Origin: Casuarius casuarius
Lineage: Eukaryota; Chordata; Aves; Casuariiformes; Casuariidae
DNA: 64,000 nt
Direction of reading: 5' to 3'
Assembly (NCBI GenBank): GCA_003342895.1
Contig: PTFA01000029.1
Location: 2,567,315-2,631,314 of the forward strand
The translations under genes and the position numbers were made by a program. The notes below the pieces were generated by a model. That model was not told the origin of the DNA. It ran no database searches and was given only the letters and a program-made list of their open reading frames with translations. Below are positions 28,001 to 43,000 of this stretch, one piece after another; position 1 is the first letter of the stretch, and the number at the start of each line of letters is the position of its first letter.

Positions 28001-31000
28001 TAGCAAACTGGACCCAACTATACAGCAAAGATAGAAGCTGACCTTAATAAATTTCTGGTATAAGTAAACCATTTTTAAGCTCAGAAAGTTAACAGGATCA
28101 GATCATTACACCAGACAGTTCTAAATAAAGAGGCAGTCAACAACGCTATTTCTTTTAGAGAACCTTCCTCATCAATCCAAAAATTCAAATATGAACTTTC
28201 TGCAATTTTAATACAAAGCCCAAGAATATTAAGTGTACCTAAGGTGTAGGTCAAGCAAATAATTCTGTTAAACAAATTGATTAAACTACATGCAAATTTC
28301 AGATTTAAACAAGATACTGAACACCTCCTTAGACTTTGAGAGCCAAATACAAGGTGGGGAGGTAACACAGGTTAAAGATTTTCACATTAGGATGTTCAGT
28401 AGAGAATAAAATCATACAACTGCAAGAAGTAGAATTTCTTCCTATATTCACTTCGGGCTGACATCACAGGTGACAATATTTCTAGATACTCAAAACCAGC
28501 AGTAAACACTTGGTGCTTTTAGCTTTATCACAAACTAACTCCTCTGAGCATAGGATCAGCTACAAAGCTAAATACCAATTACCCAGAATATCTTTAAAAA
28601 TCTGTGACTGGGATATATGAAAGCATTATCCAACTGTGTATGGATGACCATGAAAAAAAACTGAGATTTAATCTCACTTGAAAATCTGGAGATCCCGTTG
28701 AAGAAGACATTACAGCACAGATTAAAGAAATACTATTTAATAAAAATAAAATAAGCATATTGATGTATGTTATACAGGTCTTTTTAGCATTGTTACCACT
28801 TCTGTTCAGGGCATCTTTTTTCATTACATATCAATCAGTCATCAGACAGAAATTCAGCATTACTCTGGAAGTGTCTGAACAAAGACTACACAATATATAC
28901 AAATGGTCTGTAAGTACTTCAGGTAACATGTTTTCAAACACCAAGGAGTTCCAGCACTGAAAACAATTATTTGTGTCTTCTGGTTTTGACATTGTCCTGC
29001 TACAGCATCATTACCTGACAATATCACTCTTCCATTGTTCTCCTTCAGGACAAAAGCTGCGTACTCCCTCCCGGTATAGCAGGGCCCGTTGCTCACTCAA
29101 AGCCCAGACAACATTATTTCTGGATGTAACCTGTGACAGTGGATAAGGGCAGTCAACCTTTACAGCTCTGGCACAAGGACGATCCACACTCAGGCCTAGA
29201 AATCAAAAAAGGAGGATTGCTTTACAAACTTTTCTTTTAGTTTAGTTGAAAAAAGCCAAAGAGACAAAGCTACCAAACAAAAGGAAATTAGCATGCGGGT
29301 CTGGAGGAAGGGGGATATATCCCCGACATGCTAACACTTTTCATTTGATCACTATTCCCTTGATTCATCATTCCTTCCACAGACTAATCATCGTTTCATC
29401 TAATAAGGTTGAATTTAGATTTTGATATTTTGATTAATAATTTGACTTGAGAAATACAACATTGTATATCCTTCAACACCTGGCAGAAACCACAAGTCTT
29501 ACCCTGTCATTTCTGTTCTTTTCTTCCCTCTAGTGTTAGAATCAGGAATTTCCATTTATAAAACATACATTAGACTTAACAGGAGGGATAAGGAAAGAAA
29601 AAAGAAAAAAAAAAAAACAGGTAACACAACAGCTTTTGCCCAAGACATGCCAGGAAGAGAAATAACCTGATTCATATAGAGGCAGCTAGGCAATTATAAA
29701 AGAACATGCCACAGCAAGCAGTAGAAGGAAGGAGAGAAGTTCTGATTATGTTCATAGGCAGTTAATACATATATGTCTATACATGTAATTTAGAGGAATA
29801 CATGTTTTCTCCACAACTACACTGAAGCTTGATTTACATGGCTATATGCGAACAGCTCAAGAGACATAGCATTTTCTTAATCTTCTCATGCTTCTAAAGC
29901 AAGTACGATCAGGTTCATCAGTATGATATTCTAGAAACGTAACAAGAAAAATGCTCAGGTCCACTCTGGCTCATACACATGCTTGTTAGAGAAGTTAGAC
30001 AAGGTGGCAGAGGGAATTAAAGGATCCTGAAGAAACAACTATCACTATGGCTGCATCATGTTAACAGGACAGGTATACTGAGAATTTATTTTTGGCATCA
30101 AAGACAAATTTAGAAGCCTAAGAACAGCAGAATGTAAGCTGATGTAATCAAACCAGCCTCTAAGAGGGAAGAAAGTTATTGATTCAAACCTCCACAGAGC
30201 CCTATGTGATCGGCATCAAGTTCACTATTTATCACCACTATCCATACTTCGTAACTCGCATGTGACCTTAGCAGGCCAGTTGATTTTTCTGTAACTCCTC
30301 AACTTAATTAAAAGAAGATAATTTATAAGAAGAGTATCTTTGAAACAATGCTGTGTATTTAAACAGTTTTCTTATGCAATAATGAAGAATTTGTACAGAA
30401 TTTGAAGTAAAACTGTATTATAACATACCAATTAAATCTACAAGAGAAGTTAGGAGAATATCAAAGTTAAGTGGAAGGTAAAACAGAATATTGATAGACA
30501 CTCACAATTTTGCCCTGCTTTAGTGTCTTATTTTTTCCCCACCTCCACCCAGTGTTCCTCTTACTTCTCCAGTAATTCTTTCAGTATACTATCTGAAATG
30601 CCTACTTACCAGTTCAGCACTCTGTTAAAGGCTCCCCTGCCTCTCTCCTTGCTACTCTTCTCCCTTAAATCTGTAACTTGGAGCTTCACCCTTGAATTGG
30701 GCTTCTCTTGTTCCTTGTATCTAGCCTGAATACTCTCTGCATAACACCTCTCAGATGCATCCTCTTCTATTAGCTGAAGCAGTTGAAGCTAAAGCCATCA
30801 CTTCAAAGCTGCCACTGCACTAGTGCTTTCTCTGATTCTTGCCTCATTCGCATCCAGTAACAATGCTGCTGTAAAGGCTGCCACTCCCTAAGCCTGCCCC
30901 ATTCCTCCACTAGCTTTGCTTTCTCTATCACATCAAATATATACCACCTGTCTATACCTCCAAAGCTTTTAAAGGTCTTCTGTCTTGCACTACCTTCCTT

Positions 31001-34000
31001 TCATTCTCAAGAGATAACTCTTACCTCTGAAAGACTTATTGAATACAGCTTTTGAAAACAAATAGCCTCTGCTTTCTCCTATGCTGCCCCTCGTACTTAA
31101 AACTCTAAACAGCCACACACTATCCCATCTTTCAAATTCCTTCTTATAACTTTGCTAAAATTCTTAAAGCAAGAAAACAAAACCCACTTAAGACTCAGTT
31201 GTTTCAGTGTACCATACCATCATCAAAGTGAAGATATTATTTCACCATTTTCTGCAATCCTTTCCCATTCATTTATCTCTGTCCATGTCATATTCCTTCC
31301 ATGTCAAAAATTCATATTCTGTATGTACTCCACTTAGTACAACAGCTAAGGGCCATGAGCTAGGTTCCCTGTTTCTTAATTAGAGTCTCATAAGCGTTTC
31401 CAATCATTTTTCAAGATAAAACTGTTTCCCTCCCTAGCTTTGGATAAAAGTTTTACAAAATTGTAATCATTCAACAGATTTGCACTCTAAAGATCTTAGT
31501 CTGTAAAAACTGAAAGAGGCCACAATTAATTCAGATACCTGTTTGCAGATACAGATCTCCATTTGTTCTGATAATCCAGGCAGTGTCATCACTTAAAGCT
31601 ACAAATACAGCCTGAGGTAAAGCCTCATACCAGTGGCGTTTTCCTTTTATAGTTACTTTTCCACAAGCATATGCCTTGTTAGTTTTCTGTTCAATCTTCC
31701 AGAGAAGAGCCCCTGTACGAGGAGTTAAGAGAGAACATAATATCACTTAGCGATCACTGTAACAGAGATGGCTGACCTAACCAAAACTAACGCGAGGGAA
31801 AAGAGCCAAACCAGGAGAATTAAATAAAAATGCAAGTTTTAAAAATGTAAACATTTGTCTTGCTTAAATATGTTTTTAAAAGGCAAGAACAGTGGCCAGC
31901 TTCTCTAGGAATTGCTGAAATGCATTTACCATTGCAGTATATTTAGTTTTAAATACTCTTTAGTTATACATACTGAAAAGAAACAAAAGTCCCAGGGCCA
32001 GGGGAGCCAGCTGTTAAGAGACTTAAATTCATGGCTTGCCTCCATTACAGTTTGGTATGTCCTTGGCACATCTATGTATTCACAAAGTCTGTAGCAAATG
32101 CTTTCACTACCATCGTAGTTACAGATTTGAAAAAGGCACATAAAGGAATATGAGATAACTGTAATACTTTCACATTCTACAAACAGTAGTAGAATTAGTA
32201 AGCTAAACAATAAGTTTCTTGGACCAGTCAAGAGTGAAAGACACCTGACCAGATGTAATGTTCCACACAGCAGTGAGCAGTACTATTGCTCGCTACCCAG
32301 TACGTCACAAGCAGACAGACCTCAGAAATACAGCTGCACAAATCCTTCTTGAGAACTTTTTTCCCCCATTCCAGGTAGTAAAGATAGCTCAGAAAAAGAA
32401 AACCAAAGGGAACTCCAGACTTAACTGATGACTTGTATCCATGCCAGTTTGTACCAATACACTGGTACAACATTGGTACAGTATTTTGCAATATATTGGC
32501 AACTTAACTGCCTTTGAACAATTTCACAAAGTAACATTATTTGATTCCATCTTGATCTTTTCAGTTAACGTACTCTTGTGTTAATACATTCACAGGAAGC
32601 TGTAGATGGCAGAAGTCTATATGGGTTCAAGGAGAAATCTGTTAACTTCACAGAACTGAGGGTACTAAATGCAGAGACATTTAGTATCGTATCCACCAAC
32701 CATTGCTGTCAGAGTACTAAGGGCAAATGTCATACATGCTACTGCAATCCTTTTACTCTCTTGCAGGCATCTACTTTTGACCACTGTTAAAGACAGGATA
32801 CCGAGCTGGATGAATTTTTGATCTGACCTAATATAGCTACTCTTATATTTTGTCCCCAACAAGGCTCAGCTGCAGATCAAATGTAATACCTTTCTTCTTA
32901 AAATAGCAAATCACTCCTCTCTGTGGAGTAGAAGACTAACAGGTGCTTTAAGAGATGACAGGAGAAGAAAAGTATTGGCAAGATGGGAGGCTAAGTTAAG
33001 AAAATGTCTGAGAAAGTTATATTTTCGCACCAGTCCTGGAGCAATCTGGAAGGCCAAAAATGATGAAGTTCATATCCAAAACCTGCTCATTTTTAATCTA
33101 ACGTAACCTTCATTCCCAACCATCCAGAATAAAATCATAAGCAAGTGTGCCAATAAAAAAAACTACTGGTTTTCCTGGCTTTAAAAAACACAATTCTACA
33201 TTTATAACAAAAATAATTTTAAATTGGGGAATCATAAATAGTTTTGTATTAAAAAAAAATGTTCTGAACAGATAAGGACCTCTTGATTTGTTTTCTCCTA
33301 CCACTGAACTGCTACTTCTGTAGTTCACCTTAATCAGGCAGTTGTACGTTGAAAACTTCAGGATGTGATGAGAACTTGTTAGAAGATAAGCACTTAAACT
33401 AGAACATGGTATGCCAATGTACTGAAGACGCACATCATTCAAGGTGACTTTTTTTTTTTAAACACTACTTTTACATGAAACAAGTCCCTAAGAACCAAGA
33501 ACCAAGCTTCCAGAAGTGGTACATTAAAACAGTCAATAAACTACATGTACAAAATTCCAGCTACAGTACAGTGCTTATGTAACAGTGCTTATTAATTGGG
33601 TAAACTTGTCATCTTTCGGAGATTAAATAATAGCTATTATTTTTTAAAAAGGGCAAAGAAAGTGCACAAGTCTATGAAAGTTCTATATTTACATGAGGTT
33701 AAAGAGAAATAACGGCAGCCAACCTGAGGGGGAAACTGCCACCTGCTGGACACCATCTTCAAACTTCTGCCACCGCAGTCCGGCCCCTGGAAGAGCACTG
33801 CAGTACAGGCTGCCTCTGTAGTCCAGGCACCAAATATACTTTTCTGAGACAACCAGGCTCAGTATGCCATAACCAGGGCCAGAGTATCCCATCCAGCTCT
33901 CTGCAAACTAAAAACTGTACAGTCAGAACAGTGTCAGGCATCTTCAAACTGCACAAGAAAATGGCAATATATAAGCTATAGCAACTGACATTTTCATTTA

Positions 34001-37000
34001 AAAAGCAAAATGTAAAGTTCTTATCTACCTTAATCAATGAACAAATGAATGCTTTGTGTAAAATAAAACTCTGTCCGTCAGTGTTCTCTAACATAGTGAA
34101 CTGCAAACTCCCAAACTGCCAGAACAGAAGTTTTGGCAAAAAGAAAACTCCCCACTGTCACCTACAACTCCAAGAAGTGGCAGCTCTTCTCTTATTAAAG
34201 AGCACACACTTAAAATAAATGGCAGATGCAAAAAAAAGGGATGTGTGAAAATGCCCAGCATCTCCTTAGTCCAGAAAGCTACCTATTGCCTCTTAAACAG
34301 TTAGCAAAGAGAACAAGATAGCTGTTTTGGAAGATACTAGCACATAGAGACTGCTGGCAAAGAAACAGCTAAATGTCCAACTGATTCTCCTTGTATGGTA
34401 CAGAAGCCATGTGTTATAGAAATTTTGTTTACAGACTGCTATTCTGACTTTTGATAGCTTGCATTAGGTGGACCCAAGCACTGCATATATAACCTATAGT
34501 GTAAGCATCTGAAAAGCTAGTGTGCTTTTCTAAGCATTCTGCAGTATGAGAACACAATTTCATAACCTAAAAGCCTTCTATACTTTGGGCTACAGTTATT
34601 GTATCTGAATAGGACACCATCAACTCAAATCGTAACCTTTTATCTACAAATATTTCACTTACTCTCAGTACAAAGCTATTACAGATAAAAAATAGAAAAA
34701 CTGTATTTCCTTCTTAAAAATCTCTGCTGGAACTCCCAGTGATTTCAGCAATTCTGCAGTTTTTACAATTAGTCTTAGTATTTCTTTTTTGTAGTCTACA
34801 TGAGAATTACAATTTCTGGCAATGTTTCCTCCAAAAAAAGACAACAATGAAAAAAAGTGGGGTAACAGGAAGAACTCCAACATTTTAAATAGCACTCACT
34901 ACTATTTAGGACACAAAGAAAGACTGAGTACCTAACAGGTGAAACGATCGTTCTCTAGAAGCTAGTCATGCAGGATGATTAGCATTAATTCTTACTGCAG
35001 TCAGTGGAAGTTGGTAGCAGCATCTTGCAGGATTTGGGCTACTGGAGACCCAAACAAGGAGCAACCTTTGAGCATGACTTTGTTTTGCTTTTTATTCTTT
35101 AATGGATGGGTTTATGACAGCATTTTTATTGAGCTGTGAATAGTAACAACACTTATTCTGAATGGGCATTACAGCCACTACAGCTTCATGTTGAAAACAG
35201 AAGAATTTTGAAGTCTGATACATGACATTTCATAACAGTTGCGGCACATTGTATTTTGACCTTGTTTTACTTGTTCAATCAAATAAGAAGAAGATTGCCT
35301 TCCTAAAGAATTGAAGAATAATATTTACACAAATATTTATTTTGAAATGCTGAGATTATAAATATTTTAAGTAAACTGAAAACATATACCTGATCAGATT
35401 TTAACAGCACCATTTCATCTACGCTTATTCTGGCTACATCCTGGGCAGCAAGCCCAGCACCAACTTCAGGCATGCTAGTCTCTGAGGATGAATATGGTAA
35501 TCCATGTCCATAAATATCTTCTTCATCACTTGAGGCAGATTTCTCAGTCTTACTTTCATGAGTGTTTGTTACCCATTCAGCAGTGCTAGTACTAGATTTA
35601 GCTTTGATTGCACTTTCAAAATTCCATCCAGAAATGGAAGTGTTCTCTGAATAAACCTCCTTTGAGACGTCAAACTGGAGAACAGAAGGATCTGACAGAG
35701 AATTGTTTATTAGAGAGTGTTGCCATTGGTCTTCCCTACCAGTTTCATCACTTTCCTTTGGTGTTAGTGATGTCTGAACACCAGGTATACCGTTGCACTC
35801 CACAAGCATTTGGTCTGTAAGGTCTGGCTCTTCAAAACATTTTTCAGTATCCTGCAGCTTTATTTTATCTAAAGTTTCATCTATTTCACACAATGCAGTA
35901 AAGGCCCGTTGGTCTTCTTGGCTTACCCTTCCAGGACAGAATTCATCATTTGCAGAAAGCACACTAGGATTATATTCAGTATCAACACTGCTTGTCAAGT
36001 CTTCAGTGAGGATTAGAGGAGAGATAGACGTCAAAGCATCTGTAATAGTCGATGTACCCATGCCACTGTCACTATTTGGAAGTTTCTGTAAATCAACTAT
36101 ATCTCCATTTTCTTCATGAATTAGTATAGTAGTAGACTCGGGAGACTGTAAGACACTGAAAGCTTCTGAACTGTTATCTTCTTGCAAGATCGTATGTGAC
36201 TCCACACTGAACATGCTTTCCTGATCTGGAGATCCAGTACTCAAATGATCAATGCTCCCGCTCATTAGGCTAGAAGTCATGGAAAATGAATCTGCATTCA
36301 GTGAATGCGGACTGTCACCAGAAAGCTGACGCTCGTAACTTGGTGTACCTTCCAGAGAGCTGTGATTTTTCTTGGTCCCACTTTCTGTTCTCACAAAAAG
36401 AGGAAGAAGTGTTATTAATAAAATCTATTAAATATCAATGCAAAACAAGAAACTCAAATATTTAATCACAGAAGAACAGAGTTAAATGTAATGTTGACAT
36501 ATTTAATTTTATCACTTCACTACTAAGTGATACATACAAAGGCCAGCAAGCCTTAATTGCAAAGCATTTTAAAGTTAAGACCAACATAATATATGTACTT
36601 AATCATTCTAGTTTACTATTTTAATAAACTAAAAAGCCTGGCTAAGGAACATATTGTCAAATATTTTATATAAGAGATAGATATTAAATAATTCCAACAT
36701 AAAACTAGAAGTAAAATCTATTGTATATTATCATTACCTAAATGTTTGTTTACATAAATCAAAACAAAATTAAAGGAATAAAACAAATACATCTAACAAG
36801 AAAAAAGTAATCAATTGATCACTTTCAAAGCAAGCTCTCATCTTAAACATAAATGACCCACCAAAATTACTCAACATATGTCAAAGTTCTATATTTCACA
36901 TGATAATACAACATAAAGCTTTTCAAACACACACACTCTTCTGTGAAATGTATCAGAAGTGACACATTCTAATAACTAGCAGTGGCACAGGAAGTTGTTA

Positions 37001-40000
37001 GACTTACCTTGTTTCTTCTTTTTTTTCTTTTTAACTTTAATTGGCTTTACGATGAGTTCTTGATCAAAATCTTCAGAGCTGATGATGCTGAACCGTTGCG
37101 AAGAAGGCTGACTCTCTCTCTGAGCTTCTGAAAGTTGGTCTGCACATATAAAACTAGAGCCACTGTCCACAGAATTTACTGAACTGCTCCTGCTTCTTGA
37201 TTCACTTGCTACAGAGGAGCCCCTTTTTCTTGTTTCACTGTTTAAGTCTCCCACTCTAGCAAAGCTTTTCTCCGATAGCATTGGAGTTTCCAGATCATCT
37301 TTCACTAAAGAATAAGAGTCATTTTTATCAGCAATAACTGAAGGGGAAGTAACCATTTTTTTATCTGTTTCCATTGAAGGGCCAGATGATACAGATGCAA
37401 CTACTGATAATGGGGTCAGCAATTTAGGATTCGTATCTGTTAAAGGACTCAGCAATTTTGAATTCACATCTGAAACTGACCAAAAGAAAAATAAAAGTAT
37501 AAATACTAGGGTGTGAAGTGAATAGAAACATAATTCTTGGAGAGCGTTGAAAGAAAAGAAGTTTTATCCAATGGAAAAATAGTCTATCTAAACTTGCAAC
37601 ATTTAACATACATATTATATTGTAATTTCACATAAGTGGAACTATATGAAGTCATTTTAGTATAATCAACCCCCCAGAGCCTGTATCAAACCTTTATTAG
37701 TAATATTCTGAATTTATGTTTATGTATGGAGAATGGTGCAAGTCTTTAGCTTGGAAGACTCAACTGCGTCAGATACTGAAGTATCCTTGATCTTCAACTT
37801 CTTCATCCAAACATTCTGTATCTTGCCAAAACAAGCAAAATTTACCAGGTAAGCCACTGTGGTAATTAAGAGATAAATATATTTCAAGAAGACACCTTTC
37901 AACCTTTACTCACAAGTTAAGGTTAGAATAAACATCCCTTAGAAGCCTGTGAGTGAAGAACTGCTTAAACAACTAAAGCTATCCCCCTAGTCTAGTCCCT
38001 TTCAACCCAGAATAAAAAGTCCAAAGATTCTTTTTATCTGCCGATTTCCCCTGAAACATAGGTGCCGACCAGTGGCACAGAACCAACCTATTCAGGCATC
38101 TCCAAAGCAGGCAACGGAGATTGCTCACAGAGAGAACCATGATCATGAACACAAATTTCTTCAGCACCATGGTTTTAGAGTAAGAGCTAGACTGCACAGA
38201 TCAGAGATGCCAGACTAGGATAACGCTCATCCACTCTCAAAAAGAGGGAACTATAATTGATTTCTTAATGCCCCCACTCTTGCTGCAGCCAAAACAGAGG
38301 CTTGGATAAACCAGAGCTGTAAATATAATCTTTAGAAACAGTTAAGTAAGTCAACAGAAGCTCGTAGATTTTTGTTAGAAACTAGAAGGCTTTGTTAAAA
38401 AGACAGGTACCATGTTCCATAAGGCGCATACTGAAGTTTGCTAATCTATACAAACCTATTGACGACAGTCCTTCAGGTCTACTTGAAATTCTTATTATGT
38501 CTCTATCTCCCTTTAGGAGAAAAATCTCATTGTTGGTACAGGACACAGACACAATATCACCATATCCTTCCAAGCCACCAATCAAAGCCTATAGTCAACA
38601 GAGAAAGAATTGGCATGAAATTAATATGCTGCTTGGCAAGATGAGGCTCTTTTTAAGAAGTGTTCACTGGAATTTAATCAACATGTATAGCTACAGAATA
38701 AGGGTTTTATCTTATCAAAAAGAAAGAAAAGTGAAAAAAAAAACAAACCACAAAACAGGAAAGCACCTTTTAATCCTGACGTAGCTCAATTTTTATACTA
38801 ATTTTCATTTTGTACATGCCAGGGATGTATTCATTTTCTCTGTCCAAACTAGTAGCAACTAATTGCTTAACTCTAACAATAAACAATTTGATGAGGGAGA
38901 ACTGCTGTACGAATGTTCGATATGATTTAGGCAAAAAGAAAAGCCAAACAATGTATTCACTTTCATACACATTTTTAAATGACAAAATAGCTAACAGTTC
39001 TCTATACTAAACAAGAAGAATACTTGTTTTTTGGCACAAACACCAAAAATAATAGAAGGAAAAGAAGAGATAGTTCCAGACATGTTTTAAAGGTCTAAAA
39101 CATCTCTTGGCATGCATTACTAGATTTTAGGTTTATATTTACTTTGCTACAGATCCAGAATTTATTTTGATGTACAGGAAACACCTGGATTGAAAGCTTT
39201 ACATATATTTAGTTTTTATATTTACTATTAAATCTTGTCTATGAGTATATCAATGCAACCACCACTTGAAAAGGGAGAGACAAAAGTTTTCTTTGTTAAG
39301 TTTAAACATGAATTTGAATCATACAAATGTAACGGACAAGCCAAAGAGTTTCACAGGTTAATAATAGCATGACCAAAAGCAGGTAAGAAAAAAATATGCA
39401 CCGACAAGATTTATCTACCTGGTTCACAGTGTCTAATAAGTAGATGCTATATTCATTCCAGGTCAGCACCCATCCTTCTTGGTAAAAGCATGAAACAAGC
39501 CCAAGGTGTTTCTCTGGGGAGCTACAACTTCCTCTGTCAGATGGCTCCAAACGAGGATACAGTTCAAAAGTTTTTACTCCTCCAGCAAATACATCTTTGA
39601 GTATGAACGTGGCCTGAACAGTTCCATGAACATCTGACTTCCAGAGACGGAGTCCAGGTCTGGCAGCAAACAGTGTCAGGTCACTCTGTTTACAAAGGCC
39701 AGGTATAAAACATGCTCCAAATTTGCCAGTGCTAGAACATTAAAAAAAACAAAACCAAAAATAAACTCTTTAAAAAGCTATATACAGAACTACAAACTTA
39801 GAAACAATTTTTAAAACCAATGACAAATTTACAGTTGTAAGTTGACAAAAAAAAAGTTTTGTTCTTAAACTGAAGTCAACTATTAAGGCAACTGTCTGAA
39901 GTACAAATTTGTTTACAACAAGACAAGAACAGTGCTTCCAAATAACAAGATCTTTCCCTCAGCTTTAGGTGTCAGACACTACATCTGCTAGACAAGTTAA

Positions 40001-43000
40001 GTGACTCCTAATATGCCTCATAGCCTTAGCAATACTTTTTGTCCACCCCAGAAAGAGCCTATTACACGGTTACCTTTCTCCTAGAAGTGAGAAAAAACAA
40101 GGAAAACACTACCAAATAACCCTAAGAAACCAACAACCTCTATCTGCAAGGACAAGGAACAAGTCTCAAGCGTTAAAATCCTTATCCCTTGTACATAGAC
40201 CATTACTATCACCTCAAACAAAAAAAGTCGTACATAAGTGGGGTAGTCCTTGGTATTCCTCTTACTATTCATATACCTGAAAGATGTACATTATACTCTT
40301 CTTTCAAGAATCATCTTCCTCTACTTCCAGATATAGTCAGTCACACCATTGTTCTAAGACTGAGCGCCCTTTTCCCTCATATCCAACAGTGATTAAACAA
40401 TAAAAGATGCCAGAAGATCATACAAGAAGTTTCTAGCCATCAAGTCAAATTTAAGTGCTTGCTATAAATTTTCCCTTTTAATTCATCTCTATGTAGAAAA
40501 AAAATTAAGATGTTGACTTGCTTTTTGCATTAGATAATGCATCACCCATTAGATGCATCTGCTTATAACGCCTGCTCATACAAAGCCACAGTAAACCATG
40601 AGGGACTGCAGTGGAAATTTTAGAATTGTTTCAGTTTAAACAAGAGGAGAATATCTTAAGCAATTTTTCACAAGTCTCCTGAAAATATGATTGTAACATA
40701 TTTGCAGCCATAAACTTTCTAAGTAGGTAGAATCATCATTTCAATGTCTGAGTGCAAATAGCCACTGCAACTAAAGTTTTATTAGCAGACTGCTGCGTTG
40801 TATTAGTTGTACCGCTTAGATCACTCTTTCTGTAATCCACTCTGAAGAGCCAGAATTAAGAGATGTGCCTGCATCAAGATTTTGTGACGCTTACTTTTTT
40901 CTGGGCTGTGTTCCAACTTGCTTGACAGATTTCTCTTCTGTGTAAAAAAGTAGAGTTCGTTGTAAAGTAGAGACAAGCAGCACTTTCTGGTTGTAATCCA
41001 ACTGGACAATTGAAGATGGCTCTTCCAATACAAGGCTCGAGTTGCAAATACCCTTTTAAAGATGCATGAAATTAACAAGAGTTAACCTTTTTAAAATTAA
41101 AGCATACGGTAATAACTAACACTTCAGAGAAATTAATATGGCCAAGACGGAAAAAAAAAGTTTTTGAACTACTGTTCCATGAAGTTAATTTAACGAATCT
41201 GTAATTCCTTTATGCAGACCACATGGAAATTGGACTCTGCATACTGGCAGTGCCACACTATGAAATTCAGTTTCCCTAGGAATACTAGCTAGCCTATTTG
41301 GCTTGAACTTAATAGAAACCCTAGAATGCTTATTTTCTTCCTTTTTCTCCACTGCCTGGCCCCAGGATGCCAAGATAATTCTTACATTTGGTAGCATTAA
41401 ACCCTTCTATGTCAAACCAGATGAGAGACTGTCACAGGTAAATCAGGGATGGCTGTTGTTCAAACTTTTCACCCACGTATAAATTCAAGTTAGCACTTCT
41501 TTTGTAAATTTCCCAGGCCAGAGTTAATTAACAAACCTTTAGAAAAATTCTACTTTTCAGTAACATGTTAGAGTCAGCCAGTAGAACCCAATTATGTTTT
41601 CACTCTACATTCTAGACTGAGATGCTGAACAGTTCTGAAAAAAGCACTTCATCAGTATAGTGAAGCAACAACCTTGCATCATTCAAGTATACCCTTTCCA
41701 AATAAACAAGAAAAAGTACTAGGTGAAATCTAAAGTTGTGGATAGTTGTTTCAGACAGAAAAATGAAAAAATGGGGAGGACAACTGTTGTGAAGGATCCC
41801 CAATGGTCACCTTGCAGTGTGGAGGGGTGGGGGTGTACACATATATACACATATATCAACAGTCCAGCTAAATACATGGTACTAAGCATTTAACTATCTG
41901 CTAGATATTTAAATACACAAGCATTCTTTTAGAAAATCTTAAGTGGGAATAAAGGTCTCTAAAACAAATACTTACGTGGTCTAGGTCTAAGGCAGAGTAG
42001 ACAATTTTCCCTTTGTCATCCCCAGAGAATAATTTCATTCCATTGGGACTCCAAGCTAAAGCTGTAATGCTACTTTTGTGGATACCAGCAACATCAAATC
42101 TCCGAAGCTGTGAAATAATACCAAAGCAATAAAAGAGCAAAGGAGAGAGAAAACAGACACAGAGCCCACTCAGCGATTCAGACTGATAAATCAGAGGTCA
42201 AGTACAAAAATGAAGGTCATTTAAAAAAAAAAAAAAAACCCACATACACACACTAAATACCTTACCAGTTATTACAAATTAGTAATTCTCAAAAGTATTT
42301 TTGACTAAGATTAAATTTAATCAAGAATATTTTTGAGAATTACTTATTTGTATTTTTTTGATAGAAATTGATACTAACTTTTGATTTTTGATTTTTTGAT
42401 ATTTTTTGAATTTAATGAAAAACATGCTTTAAGACTAATGCTTTCATAAGCCTAATATACAAAGTCTAGAACATATTTACAAATACTTCATCAGGAAAAA
42501 TTCTCTGGATTTCACTATTATGAAGAATCACCTAATAATCTAGTAGGATTCACCATACCTAGCCTCACAGAAGTTTAACCAAATGTGAAAATTTACCTGT
42601 TTGTTTCTTCCAGGCAACGAAGACACAAGCTGAAAAACTGCAACCCGACCTGAGGCTGTACCAAGAGCAACGAGGTCATCAAAACAACTCAACAGCTTTA
42701 CAGAAGTAATAGATTCACATTTCCCCTGTTGGAACAAATGATATACAAAACTTGCTAAGTTATGAAAGACAGAAAACAGCTGTAAATAGACACTCAATTC
42801 TGAGTGACTGAGCACTGTTAAAAGCTTCATTAGAAGTTAATTTACCTCAAAATTATATTTTTTCATCTGGTTTAAATGCCTGCAGTAGAGATAGAGCATT
42901 CCAATGCTGCTCCCCACTGCAATGTAGTCCCCATTGGTATCAAGTGCTGTGAGGTATACCACTATCGATCGGAAGCCTTTTTGGACCTTTGTAGGAATGG

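Noticed and set aside
33901..33910. Acceptor TTTGCAG/AGAGC for TECPR2 coding exon 9
   Set aside because: It would delete conserved F-A and break the frame; TTTTTAG/TTTGCAG restores FAESWMGY exactly.
35608..36119. Plus-strand open frames opposite the large TECPR2 linker exon
   Set aside because: Antisense shadows of a real exon that matches TECPR2 at both ends.
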